From positions 186,001 through 250,000 of the forward strand of contig CAWHYL010000005.1 of assembly GCA_963833655.1 (NCBI GenBank): a DNA stretch of 64,000 nt, written 5' to 3'. Position 1 is the stretch's first letter; each line of letters opens with the position of its first letter. The stretch comes from 3-1-20CM-4-69-9 sp963833655 (lineage in GTDB: Bacteria > Actinomycetota > Thermoleophilia > Gaiellales > Gaiellaceae). Shown here one piece after another: positions 28,745 through 37,378 of this stretch. Made by a program: the position numbers and the translations under genes. Below the pieces are notes generated by a model, which was not told where the DNA came from, did no database searches, and was given only the letters and a program-made list of their open reading frames with translations.

Positions 28745-29539
28745 TCAGACGTCGTGGTAACGCGCCTGTAGCAGGCCGAAGACGCCGTAGGCGAGCAATC
28801 CTGCTGCGGTTACGCCGAGCAGCCATTGCCCAAAGTCGGCCTCGGCGAGGTGCGTCAGCGCGCCGCCGAGGCTGACCACCTTGCCGGCGTTGTAGTCGAC
28901 CGCCGCCTTCACCATGAACCAGGCGATGACGCCGAGGACGAGGCCGAGCGCGACGAAGCCGATGGCGCCCACGGTGCGAAGCAGCTTCTCGGTGCCGCCG
29001 CTCAGGTCTCGCTCCAGCGACTCCATGAAGCGGCCGCTCAGCCCCCAGTAGACGTTCACGGCCGCCACGATCGCGAACCCGGCGCCGATCGCGCCGACGA
29101 TCCACGCGCCGCCCGGCCACCCGAGGATGCCCGCAGCCGCCCGTTTCGTGTTGCCGCCGCCGCGCGAGCCGGCGAGCACGCGCACTGCCGCGAGAGTGAG
29201 CAGCCCGTAGAGAACCGCCTGGCCGAGCTGAATCGCCCGCCGGCCGAGGCCGCCCGCGCTGTTACCCATGCCACCGCGGTCGAAGATCGCCTGCGCGACG
29301 CGCCAGAGCGAGTAGCAGCCGAACCCGATCGCGAGGAAGACGACGAGGACGCGCGTCCAGCCGCCCTCCGCGAGGACGACGAAGGCGCCGCGCGGATCGG
29401 TCAGGTGCCCGCGGCTACCGAATGCGAGCTCGAGCGCGAGCACGGCGATGATGACGAAGCACGTTCCCTGCGCCGCGAACCCCATCTGGCCGAGCCAACC
29501 GACCCAGGGCTTGCGCGCGGCACGGCGCGCGTCCGACAT
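28745..29539 (-). CDS. DUF1206 membrane protein
   Basis: About 264 residues if started at ATG 29539 (MSDARRAARKPWVGWLGQMG), which fits the usual family start; ATG 29599 is an alternative. Six helices in three two-helix DUF1206 repeats are visible, each with the family pattern of a basic/aromatic entry (PWVGWLGQMGFAAQGTCFVI, RRAIQLGQAVLYGLLTLAAV, LLRTVGAIGFVALGLVLGVI). Function unknown. Divergent from the TetR-controlled exporter. Confidence 0.82.
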   Translation of the reverse strand: MSDARRAARKPWVGWLGQMGFAAQGTCFVIIAVLALELAFGSRGHLTDPRGAFVVLAEGGWTRVLVVFLAIGFGCYSLWRVAQAIFDRGGMGNSAGGLGRRAIQLGQAVLYGLLTLAAVRVLAGSRGGGNTKRAAAGILGWPGGAWIVGAIGAGFAIVAAVNVYWGLSGRFMESLERDLSGGTEKLLRTVGAIGFVALGLVLGVIAWFMVKAAVDYNAGKVVSLGGALTHLAEADFGQWLLGVTAAGLLAYGVFGLLQARYHDV

Positions 29540-29782
29540 CGCGACCACGAGCGTTTGGTTCCCGCTCTGCGGAAGTCTCAAAGCGGAGGAGGTGGTCATC
29601 ACACCGACGGCCGCGTTGCTCACATCTTCTTGGCGGCGTCCTAACGTGAGGCCGACGCGGTCGCCGAGCGGGCAGGAGGAGGGCGGCCCGGGCGGCTGCG
29701 CTCGGCCCTCGCGGCGGCCTCGATCGGCGCCGCCGCAGCAGTCATCGCCTACAAGTTCCTGCATTCAGGCGGCTTGACCTCG

Positions 29783-29837
29783 GCAGAAGCGGACCGTCCG
29801 GTCCGCTTCTGCTACCGTAACCGGACTAATGAGTCCG
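29783..29837. promoter_or_regulatory. Tandem TetR-type operators before DHA2 exporter
   Basis: Operator 1 is a perfect 13-bp inverted repeat (29783-29795 and 29800-29812, 4-base spacer) with core CGGAC-N6-GTCCG. Operator 2 is CGGACT-AATG-AGTCCG (29822-29837), with the same CGGAC-N6-GTCCG core. The centres are 32 bases apart, about three helical turns. They sit 27-80 bases upstream of the exporter ATG. The tetR gene abuts the exporter, so autoregulated repression by this TetR is the likely meaning. The rest of the 29540-29863 gap shows no supportable gene. Confidence 0.75.
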
Positions 29838-29863
29838 AATGCGAGAGAGAGGTCCGCCGCCTG

Positions 29864-31306
29864 ATGAGCCGCAGAGAAACGAACCCGTGGGTCGTCCTCG
29901 TCCTGATCTGCGTTGCGCAGTTCATGGTCATCCTCGACGCGACGATCGTGAACGTCGCCCTGCCGTCGATCCAGAAGGACCTGAACCTCTCCGAGGGCAA
30001 CCTGCAGTGGATCGTCAACGCCTACACGCTCGTGTTCGGCGGCTTTCTCCTGCTCGGCGGCCGCGCCGGCGACCTCATCGGCCGCAAGCGGATCTTCCTC
30101 ATCGGGCTCGTGATCTTCACCACCGCGTCGCTGCTCGACGGCCTCGCGTCCAGCGAAGGAATGCTGATCGGCGCCCGCGCGCTGCAGGGGCTCGGCGCCG
30201 CGCTCGTCTCCCCGGCCGCGCTCTCGATCATCTCGACCACCTTCGCCGAAGGACGCGAGCGCGCACGCGCGCTGGGCGTGTGGGCCGCGATTGCGATCGG
30301 CGGCTCTGCCGTGGGCCTCGTCCTCGGCGGCTTCCTCGTGCAGTACTTCTCGTGGCCGTGGATCTTCTTCGTCAACGTCCCGGTCGGGATCGCAGCGTTC
30401 GTGCTCTCCCTGCGGCTGATCCCAGAGTCGCGCGACGAGCACGCCGCGGGGAGCTACGACGTCGCCGGTGCCGTCACGGTCACCGGCGGTCTGATGGCGC
30501 TCGTCTACGCGATCGTCGGCGCCAACTCCGCCGGCTGGGCCTCCGCGAAGACGATCGGCTTCTTCGTGCTCGCCGCGGGGCTGCTGGCGGCGTTCGTGGC
30601 GATCGAGCTGCGCGCGAAGGCACCGCTCGTCCGCCTCTCGATCTTCCGCGTTCGCTCGCTGCTGACGGCGAACCTGACCATGTTCCTCGCCGCCTCTGCG
30701 ATCTTCGCCATGTTCTTCTTCAACACGCTGTACCTTCAGCGCGTCCTCGGCTACGAGCCGCTGACGGCCGGCCTCGCCTTCCTGCCGTTCACGGCCGGGA
30801 TCATGGTCTCGGCCGGACTGGCGTCGACCTTCGCGCCGCGCATCGGCGTGCGGCCGGTGGCGGCCGTCGGGATGCTGCTGACGGCCGGCGGGCTGTTGCT
30901 GCTCACGCAGCTGCCCGTGGACGGCTCGTATGTGACGAACGTCCTGCCGGCGATCCTGCTCTCGTCCCTCGGGATGGGCGCGGTGTTCATGCCGCTGACG
31001 CTGATCGCGACGACCGGGTTGAAGAACGAGGATCAGGGCCTCGCGTCCGGCCTGTTCAACACGTCGCAGCAGATCGGCGGCGCGCTCGGGCTCGCGGTTC
31101 TGTCGACGATCGCGACGAGCAAGACCGCTTCCGCGGGCGGCACTGCGAACGAGGCGCTCGTGGTCGGCTTCCACTGGGCCTTCGCGGGCGGCGCCGTGAT
31201 CATGCTCGCCGCGCTCGTCGTGATGCTGTCGCTCCTGCGCAAGCGGGACGTCGCGCGGATCGAGCAGCAGGCCGCGTCCGACGAGCCCGTCGTGCTCGCC
31301 GCGTAG
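29864..31306 (+). CDS. DHA2-family MFS exporter under TetR control
   Basis: A 480-residue, 14-helix exporter. ATG 29864 (MSRRETNPWVVLVLICVAQF) is preferred over the in-frame TTG 29774, which lies on top of the operator region. Motifs: FMVILDATIVNVALPSIQKD (first helix), LGGRAGDLIGRKRIFLIGL (motif A), GARALQGLGAALVSPAALSI (motif C region). It is the second DHA2 transporter in the window and only distantly like the one at 7.5 kb. Directly adjoins tetR and probably exports a drug or toxic metabolite that the regulator senses. Confidence 0.92.
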   Translation: MSRRETNPWVVLVLICVAQFMVILDATIVNVALPSIQKDLNLSEGNLQWIVNAYTLVFGGFLLLGGRAGDLIGRKRIFLIGLVIFTTASLLDGLASSEGMLIGARALQGLGAALVSPAALSIISTTFAEGRERARALGVWAAIAIGGSAVGLVLGGFLVQYFSWPWIFFVNVPVGIAAFVLSLRLIPESRDEHAAGSYDVAGAVTVTGGLMALVYAIVGANSAGWASAKTIGFFVLAAGLLAAFVAIELRAKAPLVRLSIFRVRSLLTANLTMFLAASAIFAMFFFNTLYLQRVLGYEPLTAGLAFLPFTAGIMVSAGLASTFAPRIGVRPVAAVGMLLTAGGLLLLTQLPVDGSYVTNVLPAILLSSLGMGAVFMPLTLIATTGLKNEDQGLASGLFNTSQQIGGALGLAVLSTIATSKTASAGGTANEALVVGFHWAFAGGAVIMLAALVVMLSLLRKRDVARIEQQAASDEPVVLAA

Positions 31307-31852
31307 ATGGCAGTTCTCCGCGCCGACGCGCAGCGCAACCTCGACCGCATCCTCGCGGCGGCAGCAGACGCGTACGCCGAGGTCGGGCCCGACGTGACGA
31401 TCGACGAGATCGCGCGCCGGGCCGCCGTCGGCCACGGCACCGTCTTCCGCCACTTCCCGACGAAGGACGCGCTCCGTGCGGCGGTCATCGCGGTCCGCCT
31501 GGACGAGCTGCTCGTGCACGCACGCGAGCTGCTGGAGCGCCCGGACCCGCGGGCGGCCCTCGAAGAGTTCGTCTGGATGGCGGCCGACGCGGTGCGTCGC
31601 GACCGGGCGCTCTTCGAGGGGATCGAGGAGTGCGCGACCTTCGCGCAAGTGGCCGTCGTGAAGGGCGAGCTGCACGACGTCGTCGACAAGCTGATCCGCC
31701 GTCTCCAGCGGTCGGGCACGCTACGGCGCGGCGTCGATTCGCGCGACATCGGCGCGCTCGTCGGTGCGGCGATCAAGGCGTCGATGCATGCCGAGCGCGA
31801 GGACGCCTGGCGCCGCTACGTGCAGATCGTGCTCGACGGCCTGCGCGCGTGA
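31307..31852 (+). CDS. TetR-family repressor
   Basis: A 181-residue regulator (MAVLRADAQRNLDRILAAAA) whose ATG directly follows the exporter stop. The N-terminal HTH is TIDEIARRAAVGHGTVFRHF, followed by PTKDALRAAVI. The C-terminal ligand domain is helical (FVWMAADAVRRDRALFEGIE). Most likely binds the two CGGAC-N6-GTCCG palindromes upstream of the exporter and releases them when a ligand is bound. GTGA overlap with the GFA gene. Confidence 0.92.
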   Translation: MAVLRADAQRNLDRILAAAADAYAEVGPDVTIDEIARRAAVGHGTVFRHFPTKDALRAAVIAVRLDELLVHARELLERPDPRAALEEFVWMAADAVRRDRALFEGIEECATFAQVAVVKGELHDVVDKLIRRLQRSGTLRRGVDSRDIGALVGAAIKASMHAEREDAWRRYVQIVLDGLRA

Positions 31853-32295
31853 CCGGCGGCTGCTCCTGCGGCGCCGTGCGCTACCGCCTGACGTCGGAGC
31901 CGCTCTTCGTCCACTGCTGTCACTGCCTCAACTGCCAGCGACAGACCGGCAGCGCTTTCGCGATCAACATCCTGATCGAAGCCGACCGGGTCGAGCTCCT
32001 GGGGGAGGAGCCGCAGGCGACCTCCGTTTCGCGCAGCGGCGGCAAGAAGCAGAAGATCTGGCGCTGCCCGACCTGCCGGGTCGCCCTCTTCAGCCAGTAC
32101 ACGAGCCCGCGCATGCATTTCGTCCGCGCAGGCACGCTCGACGAGCCGGCGGCGGTCGCGCCCGACGTGCACATCTTCACCCGCTCGAAGCTGCCGTGGG
32201 TCGTCCTGCCGGACGACGTGCCGGCCTTCGACGTCTATTACGACACGCAGAAGCTCTGGCCCGAAGCGAGCCTCAAGCGGATCGCCGCGCTATAG
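31849..32295 (+). CDS. GFA-family zinc protein
   Basis: A 148-residue protein from GTG 31849 (VTGGCSCGAVRYRLTSEPLF). Zinc ligands typical of the GFA fold are present: CSCG, HCCHCLNCQRQTGS and WRCPTCR. Family members were named after glutathione-dependent formaldehyde-activating enzyme, but most have unknown activity. Translation is coupled to tetR through GTGA. The end overlaps a convergent small gene by 23 bases. Confidence 0.87.
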   Translation: MTGGCSCGAVRYRLTSEPLFVHCCHCLNCQRQTGSAFAINILIEADRVELLGEEPQATSVSRSGGKKQKIWRCPTCRVALFSQYTSPRMHFVRAGTLDEPAAVAPDVHIFTRSKLPWVVLPDDVPAFDVYYDTQKLWPEASLKRIAAL

Positions 32296-32509
32296 GCGGC
32301 TGCTCGCCGGTCAGGATCGCCCACGCCTTGTAGGCGATGCGGCGGGCCGCCAGGCTCGTGACGAGCGCGAGCCCGCCGTAGAGCGCGCGCCATTGCAGCT
32401 CCTTGCGGCGACGCTCCTTGGGGTCGGTGGTCGCGGATTCGAGCAGGCTCTTGAGGTCCTCCGCAAGCGAGCGCAGATCCTCAGCGACTGCCTCCCGTCG
32501 ATCAGCCAT
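32273..32509 (-). CDS. Small protein with one membrane helix, 78 aa
   Basis: ATG 32509 (MADRREAVAEDLRSLAEDLK) begins a charged amphipathic helix, followed by a basic patch (KERRRKELQWR) and a hydrophobic segment ALYGGLALVTSLAARRIAYK, then a polar tail. It looks like a cytoplasmic coiled helix anchored to the membrane, similar in layout to Ycf/DUF883- or DUF4235-like proteins. No firm family. Confidence 0.6.
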   Translation of the reverse strand: MADRREAVAEDLRSLAEDLKSLLESATTDPKERRRKELQWRALYGGLALVTSLAARRIAYKAWAILTGEQPPIARRSA

Positions 32510-32568
32510 GAGCTCTCCCTTCCGCGTCCGTCGTCAGCGCAAACCGCGCTGCACGTACCCTACGCCGC

Positions 32569-33630
32569 TTGATCAACGTCCACACCCTCACCGACGGCGG
32601 GCAGGCGGCGCTCGACGTCGCGCACATGATCGCCGACTTCGTCGCGCCTGCAGCGGGGACGCTCGAGCTGGCGCTCTACGACGTGCGCCTGCACGACGAG
32701 ACGGCCGACGTCGTCCGTGACGCGCTCGTCGGCGCGCACGACCGGGGGGTGCACGTCCGGCTGCTCTACAACCTCGACCGTGAGGACAAGCGGCCCCCGC
32801 TCCCGCCGCCCCCGAAGACGGAGCCGAGCCTGATCGAGTCGCTTCCGTTCGAGACCGTTGCCGTCCCCGGGTGGCCCGACCTCATGCACCACAAGTTCAT
32901 CGTGCGCGATCGCGGCGCGGTCTGGACCGGCTCGACGAACTGGACCGACGACTCGTGGACGCGCGAGGAGAACGTGATCGTGATCGTCGAGTCGACCGGC
33001 GTCGCGATCCGCTTCCAGGACGACTTCGCACAGCTGTGGAAGAAGCGCGACGTGCAGGCGTCCGGCAAGGTGCCGCCGGACCCGATCCGCGTCGGCGACG
33101 TCGACGTGCGGACGTGGTTCTCCCCCAAGCGCGGCGAACGGCTCGCGCACCGGATCGCGAACGCGATTGGCGACGCCGACCGCCGCGTGCGCGTCGCCTC
33201 GCCCGTGATCACTTCCGGCCCGATCCTCGGCACGCTGGCCGAGGTCGCCGCCGACAAGAAGATCGACCTTGCCGGGGTCGTCGACGCAACACAGGTCGCG
33301 GAGGTCTTCGAGCAGTGGCGCATGAACGGCAACAACACGTGGAAGACGCCGTCACTCGAGTTCGTGCTGCGGAACGCGCCGTTCACGGGCAAGCGCTCGA
33401 CCCCGTACGCGCCCGGCGCCGTCCACGACTACATGCACGCAAAGGTGTGCGTCTGTGACGACACCGTCTTCATCGGCAGCTTCAACCTCTCGCACTCTGG
33501 CGAGGAGAACGCCGAGAACGTGCTGGAGATCGCGGACGCAAAGCTCGCCGAGCAGATGGCGTCGTTCGCCGACGCGATCCGCGCGAAGTATCCGCCGCTA
33601 CCGCTGGACGAGCTCGCGCAGGCTCGGTAG
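32569..33630 (+). CDS. Phospholipase D-like (HKD) protein
   Basis: A 353-residue PLD-superfamily protein from TTG 32569 (LINVHTLTDGGQAALDVAHM). Two complete HxKx4D motifs are present: HHKFIVRD in MHHKFIVRDRGAVWTGSTN and HAKVCVCD in MHAKVCVCDDTVFIGSFN, so a two-site catalytic centre can form in one chain. No signal peptide. It could be a cytosolic nuclease or phosphodiesterase; the substrate cannot be told. The 3' end overlaps the convergent dioxygenase gene by 33 bases. Confidence 0.87.
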   Translation: MINVHTLTDGGQAALDVAHMIADFVAPAAGTLELALYDVRLHDETADVVRDALVGAHDRGVHVRLLYNLDREDKRPPLPPPPKTEPSLIESLPFETVAVPGWPDLMHHKFIVRDRGAVWTGSTNWTDDSWTREENVIVIVESTGVAIRFQDDFAQLWKKRDVQASGKVPPDPIRVGDVDVRTWFSPKRGERLAHRIANAIGDADRRVRVASPVITSGPILGTLAEVAADKKIDLAGVVDATQVAEVFEQWRMNGNNTWKTPSLEFVLRNAPFTGKRSTPYAPGAVHDYMHAKVCVCDDTVFIGSFNLSHSGEENAENVLEIADAKLAEQMASFADAIRAKYPPLPLDELAQAR

Positions 33631-34518
33631 AGGCGTGAGGACCGGCTCGACGGTCGCGCGCAGGTGCTCGTAGTCGGGCGGAAGCGAGAGCTTCTCGCCG
33701 AGGTGCTCGAGCGGCTCGTCGACGGTGAAGCCGGGCCCGACCGTCGCGATCTCGAACAGGACACCGCTCGGCTCGCGGAAGTAGATCGACTTGAAGTAGA
33801 AGCGGTCGATGACGGGCGTCGGATGCGCGCCGCTCTCGGCGACGCGGCGCTGCCACGCCTCGTGCTCTTCCGGCGGCGACGCCCACGCGACGTGGTGCAC
33901 GGTGCCGGCGCCGGGAACGCCCGGCTCGGCCGGCGGCTCGTCGTACGCGTACCAGGAGCCGCGCTTGTCGCCGCGCACCTCCCACACCGTGTCGCCGTGC
34001 GGGTCGAACGAGAGCACCTGCTCGAGGAAGTCGCGGCTCGGGCCGGGATCCGCGAACGCGCGGACGCCGTCGAAGCCCTGCAGCGCGAGCTCCCGCGGGA
34101 TCTCCGGGTGGTCGGCGACAAGCGGCTCGTCCGACGTCTCGACGACGGACAGCTCGAGGTCGAGGCCCTCCGGGTCGCTGAAGCGGAGGCCGCCCTCGCT
34201 GCGTTCCACGTCGACGTCCTCTGCGGTCAGGCGGTCGTTCCAGAACTCGATCGCATCCTCGGAGGCGACGCGGAAGACGATCCGGTGGACCATCCCCTGG
34301 CCGGCGCGGCCCGGGCGTGCTCGCGGGTACTCGAAGAAGGTGAGGTCGCTGCCGGCGCTGCCCTTCTCGTCGGCGTAGAAGAGGTGGTAGACGGTCGGGT
34401 CGTCCTGGTTGACGGACTTCTTGACGAGGCGCAGCCCGAGGACGCGGACGTAGAAGTCGACGTTGCCCGGAGCGTCACCGGTGATGCAGGTGATGTGGTG
34501 GATGCCTTCGAAGCGCAC
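33598..34518 (-). CDS. VOC-family ring-cleaving dioxygenase (MhqO/MhqA-like)
   Basis: A 306-residue two-domain vicinal-oxygen-chelate protein from GTG 34518 (VRFEGIHHITCITGDAPGNV). Metal ligands expected in the family are visible as HHITC in the first domain, TVHHVAWASPPEEHEAW in the second and the FEIATVGPGF glutamate near the end. Relatives cleave hydroquinones in quinone detoxification. It is divergent, with 23 bases between starts, from an MhqD-like esterase; mhqO and mhqD are operon partners in Bacillus, which supports a quinone-stress role here. Confidence 0.85.
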   Translation of the reverse strand: MRFEGIHHITCITGDAPGNVDFYVRVLGLRLVKKSVNQDDPTVYHLFYADEKGSAGSDLTFFEYPRARPGRAGQGMVHRIVFRVASEDAIEFWNDRLTAEDVDVERSEGGLRFSDPEGLDLELSVVETSDEPLVADHPEIPRELALQGFDGVRAFADPGPSRDFLEQVLSFDPHGDTVWEVRGDKRGSWYAYDEPPAEPGVPGAGTVHHVAWASPPEEHEAWQRRVAESGAHPTPVIDRFYFKSIYFREPSGVLFEIATVGPGFTVDEPLEHLGEKLSLPPDYEHLRATVEPVLTPLPSLRELVQR

Positions 34519-34541
34519 CGCGCCACGGTAACAATCGGCAT

Positions 34542-35165
34542 GTGAGTCTCGCTGCGAGGATCCGGCCGGCCGCCGGGACGCCTGCGGGCGCGCTCGTCCT
34601 CTTCCACGGGCGGGGTGCGGACGAGCTCGACCTCTTTCCGCTGCTGGACGCCTTCGATCCCGAACGGCGGCTCGTCGGGGCGACGCCGCGCGGGCCGCTG
34701 TCGCTGCCGCCCGGCGGTGCGCATTGGTACGTCCTCGGCGGGATCGGGACGCCGGAGGCGCAGACGTTCTTCGCGAGCTACACGGCGGCAGCGGAGTGGC
34801 TCGACGCGTTCGTCGGTGAGCAGGGCCTCGGCTTCGAGCAGGTGGTGCTCGGCGGGTTCTCGCAGGGCGGCGTGATGACGTACGCGCTCGGGCTCGGCAC
34901 CGGACGGCCACGGCCGGCGGGGCTGATTGCCCTGAGCTCCTTCATCCCGACGGTGGAGGGGTTCTCCTTGGATCTGTCACCGCCGCTGCCGCCGGTCGCG
35001 ATCGGCCACGGGACGCTCGACAACGTCATCGGGGTCGAGTGGGGCCGCCGCGCGCGAGCGGCGTTGGAGGAGGCAGGCGCGGAGGTGCTCTACCGCGAGA
35101 CGCCGATGTTCCACCAGATCGATCCGGAGTTCGTCCGCGCGATCGCGGCCTGGCTTCCGGTCTGA
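34542..35165 (+). CDS. Carboxylesterase/phospholipase (MhqD-like)
   Basis: A 207-residue alpha/beta hydrolase from GTG 34542 (VSLAARIRPAAGTPAGALVL). Oxyanion-hole LFHGRGADE, nucleophile Ser107 in GGFSQGGVM, Asp in GHGTLDNVIG and His in MFHQIDPE complete the triad. Belongs to the small carboxylesterase/phospholipase family (LYPLA/MhqD). Cytosolic. The divergent neighbour is a ring-cleaving dioxygenase, matching the MhqO/MhqD pairing used against quinones. Confidence 0.87.
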   Translation: MSLAARIRPAAGTPAGALVLFHGRGADELDLFPLLDAFDPERRLVGATPRGPLSLPPGGAHWYVLGGIGTPEAQTFFASYTAAAEWLDAFVGEQGLGFEQVVLGGFSQGGVMTYALGLGTGRPRPAGLIALSSFIPTVEGFSLDLSPPLPPVAIGHGTLDNVIGVEWGRRARAALEEAGAEVLYRETPMFHQIDPEFVRAIAAWLPV

Positions 35166-35191
35166 GTCGTCGCGGGCGCCCGGCTGCGGCT

Positions 35192-35752
35192 TTAGCCGAC
35201 GGCGTCCGGCTCGCCGGCGCGCACGAACCTCGCGAACTGCTCCCGCGCCTCTTCGAGGTCGGAGTCGAGGGTGCGGAGCAGCCAGGCCGAGAGCCGCGGC
35301 AGCGTGGTACGAGCGGCGACGGTTGCGCGGTAGCTGCTCCAGCGCCACGCCGCGGCCACACGGCAGATGCCGGCGCGCACGGGGTTCAGCACGATGTAGC
35401 GCGCGGTGTTGAGGAAGTGCCGCTCCGTCTCGATGAGGTCCGACCAGAATCTGCGCTCGACGACGTGTCCCTCGAAGCCGTGTCGTCCGTTGAACCACTG
35501 GCAGTAGCGGCCGTTCAGGTACTGCATTCCGGCGGACACGTTCGGTTGCGGCGTCGTGAGCAGCAGGTGAAAGTGGTTCGTCATCAGGCAGTACGCGTGG
35601 ATCTGCCAGCCGTACCGCTCCGCGGTCAGATCGAGCAGCCGGAGAAACCGCTCGCGGTCGCGATCGTCCGTGAAGATCGGCAACTTCCGCACACCGCGAC
35701 TCACCAGGTGGTAAATCCCGCCTTCAACCTGTTCCCGCAGTGGTCGCGGCAT
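35192..35752 (-). CDS. REP-associated tyrosine transposase (RAYT, IS200-like)
   Basis: A 186-residue Y1 transposase from ATG 35752 (MPRPLREQVEGGIYHLVSRG), preceded by GGAAGGG. The HUH motif is HFH in MTNHFHLLL and the catalytic Tyr is in TARYIVLNPVRAGICR, followed by WRWSSYRAT. RAYTs are single-copy, domesticated relatives of IS200/IS605 transposases that mobilise REP palindromes. A matching REP-like palindrome lies 25 bases upstream of its start and another copy at 53.4 kb. No terminal repeats of an autonomous element are seen. Confidence 0.88.
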   Translation of the reverse strand: MPRPLREQVEGGIYHLVSRGVRKLPIFTDDRDRERFLRLLDLTAERYGWQIHAYCLMTNHFHLLLTTPQPNVSAGMQYLNGRYCQWFNGRHGFEGHVVERRFWSDLIETERHFLNTARYIVLNPVRAGICRVAAAWRWSSYRATVAARTTLPRLSAWLLRTLDSDLEEAREQFARFVRAGEPDAVG

Positions 35753-35777
35753 CCCTGTCCCTTCCAGGCACCTTCTT

Positions 35778-35800
35778 GGGTCAGACCCGAGGACGCGTCC
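35778..35800. repeat. REP-like palindrome pair, copy A
   Basis: GGGTCAGACCC (35778-35788) and GGACGCGTCC (35791-35800) are adjacent palindromes just upstream of the RAYT start. The 23-base unit matches 53408-53430 at 20 positions. RAYTs typically lie beside such REP sequences. Confidence 0.6.
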
Positions 35801-35889
35801 CCGGCGGCCATGCCCGCTTGCGTTGCGCACGGGCAGGCTCGCTCACGCTACCCCGCGGGATGTGACGGGACTATGACGAGAGCGCGCCG

Positions 35890-36627
35890 TTACTCGACGA
35901 GGGCGAGGAAGCGCTTCGTGCGCTCGTGCGACGGCGCGGAGAAGAACCGTTCCGGCGGGGCCTCCTCGATGATCTTGCCCTCGTCCATCATCAGGATCGA
36001 GCTCGCGACGTGGTGCGCGAAGCGGAGCTCGTGGGAGACGACCACCATCGTCATCCCGTCGCGCGCGAGCCCCTCCATCACGTCGAGCACCTCGCGCACC
36101 AGCTCGACGTCGAGCGCCGACGTCGGCTCGTCGAACAGCATCGCCTTGGGCCGCATCACCAGCGCCCGCGCGATCGCGACCCGCTGCTGCTGCCCGCCGG
36201 AGAGCTCCTCCGGATAATTGTCCGCCTTGTCGCGGAGGCCGACTCGGGCGAGGAACTCGAGCGCGCGCTCGCGCGCCTCCCGCTTCGGCAGCCGGCGCAC
36301 GTCGCGCAGCGCCACCATCACGTTCGCGAGCGCCGTCATGTTCTGGAAGAGGTTGAAGCGCTGGAAGACCATCCCGATCTCCGAGCGGTGCGCCGCGAGC
36401 TCCTTCTCCTTCAGCCCGCTCACCTGCTCGCCCTCGAGATAGACCACGCCTGCATCGACCGGCTCCAGCAGCGCGAGCGAGCGCAGGAACGTCGACTTCC
36501 CGGAACCCGACGGGCCGATGATGACCTTCACCTCGCCGCGGCCCACCTCGAGCGACACGCCCTGCAGGACCGGCAGCCCGTCGTACGACTTGTGCACGCC
36601 CTCCGCGCGCAGGACGGTCTCCGTCAT
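35890..36627 (-). CDS. Polar amino-acid ABC transporter ATPase (GlnQ-like)
   Basis: A 245-residue ABC ATPase from ATG 36627 (MTETVLRAEGVHKSYDGLPV). Walker A GPSGSGKST, Q-loop MVFQRFNLF, signature LSGGQQQR, Walker B AMLFDEPTSALD and switch His in VVVSHELRFA are complete. The NLFQNMTALANV segment is typical of polar amino-acid importers. Its ATG overlaps the permease stop (ATGA). It works with the permease and the substrate-binding protein upstream. Confidence 0.94.
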   Translation of the reverse strand: MTETVLRAEGVHKSYDGLPVLQGVSLEVGRGEVKVIIGPSGSGKSTFLRSLALLEPVDAGVVYLEGEQVSGLKEKELAAHRSEIGMVFQRFNLFQNMTALANVMVALRDVRRLPKREARERALEFLARVGLRDKADNYPEELSGGQQQRVAIARALVMRPKAMLFDEPTSALDVELVREVLDVMEGLARDGMTMVVVSHELRFAHHVASSILMMDEGKIIEEAPPERFFSAPSHERTKRFLALVE

Positions 36628-37364
36628 CGGGCGTCGTGCGCCGCAGCCCCGAGCCCGACCGGCGTCGCCGCGCCGCGCGAGCGCGAACGGAAGGTGAATC
36701 GCCGCTCGAGCCGGCTCTGCAGGAACATCAGCACGCTGACGACCACGAGGTAGTACACGAGCGCCGCGCCGTACACCTCGCGATAGCTGAAGCTGACGGA
36801 GGCCTGCTCGTTCGCCGCCGTCAGCAACTCGTGGACGGAGATGACCGACGCCAGCGACGTCAGCTTCAGCAGCGTGATGAACTCGTTGCCCGTCGGCGGG
36901 ATCACGATCCGCACCGCCTGCGGCACGACGACGCGCCGGAGGATCTGACGCCGCCGCATCCCGAGCGCCCGGCCGGCCAGCTCCTGCCCCGGATCGACCG
37001 ACAACAGCCCGGCGCGGATGATCTCCGCCATGTACGCCGCCTCGTTCAGCGTCAGCGCGATGAAGGCCGCCAAGAACGGCGTGAACCAGTTCTGCGTGAA
37101 CACGCTGAACTGCTGCGGGATGACGTCCCAGACGATGATCAGCAGCAGCAGCGTCGGCGTCGCGCGGAAGAACCAGCTGTAGGCGAAGACCAGGAACCGC
37201 ACGACAGGCTGCCGTGACGCGCGCCCGAGGGCGAGCGGGAACCCGAGCAGGCAGGCAGCGGTGAGCGACGCGCACGTCAGCGCGATGGCGAGAAGTGCTC
37301 CCCTCCAATACGGCTCGGAGCGGAGCACTTCCCAGAACAGATGGGTGTCGAAGCTCGCGAGCAC
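36624..37364 (-). CDS. Polar amino-acid ABC transporter permease
   Basis: A 246-residue HisM/GlnP-type permease (MLASFDTHLFWEVLRSEPYW) with about five membrane helices. The ATPase-contacting EAA loop is seen as ELAGRALGMRRRQILRRVVV followed by PQAVRIVIPPTGNEF. One gene only, so the channel is probably a homodimer. ATGA overlap with the ATPase gene downstream; 14 bases after the binding-protein stop. Confidence 0.93.
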   Translation of the reverse strand: MLASFDTHLFWEVLRSEPYWRGALLAIALTCASLTAACLLGFPLALGRASRQPVVRFLVFAYSWFFRATPTLLLLIIVWDVIPQQFSVFTQNWFTPFLAAFIALTLNEAAYMAEIIRAGLLSVDPGQELAGRALGMRRRQILRRVVVPQAVRIVIPPTGNEFITLLKLTSLASVISVHELLTAANEQASVSFSYREVYGAALVYYLVVVSVLMFLQSRLERRFTFRSRSRGAATPVGLGAAAHDAR

Positions 37365-37378
37365 CCGTGCCGGCGAGC

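Noticed and set aside
29648..29773. Peptide-like frame (RLRSALAAASIGAAAAVIAY) upstream of the TetR operators
   Set aside because: It lacks a usable start codon and runs without a stop into the exporter frame; perhaps a decayed small membrane protein gene, but not supportable.
29774..29863. In-frame TTG start for the exporter giving 30 extra residues
   Set aside because: The segment coincides with the operators and has no membrane-protein character; ATG 29864 fits the family start.
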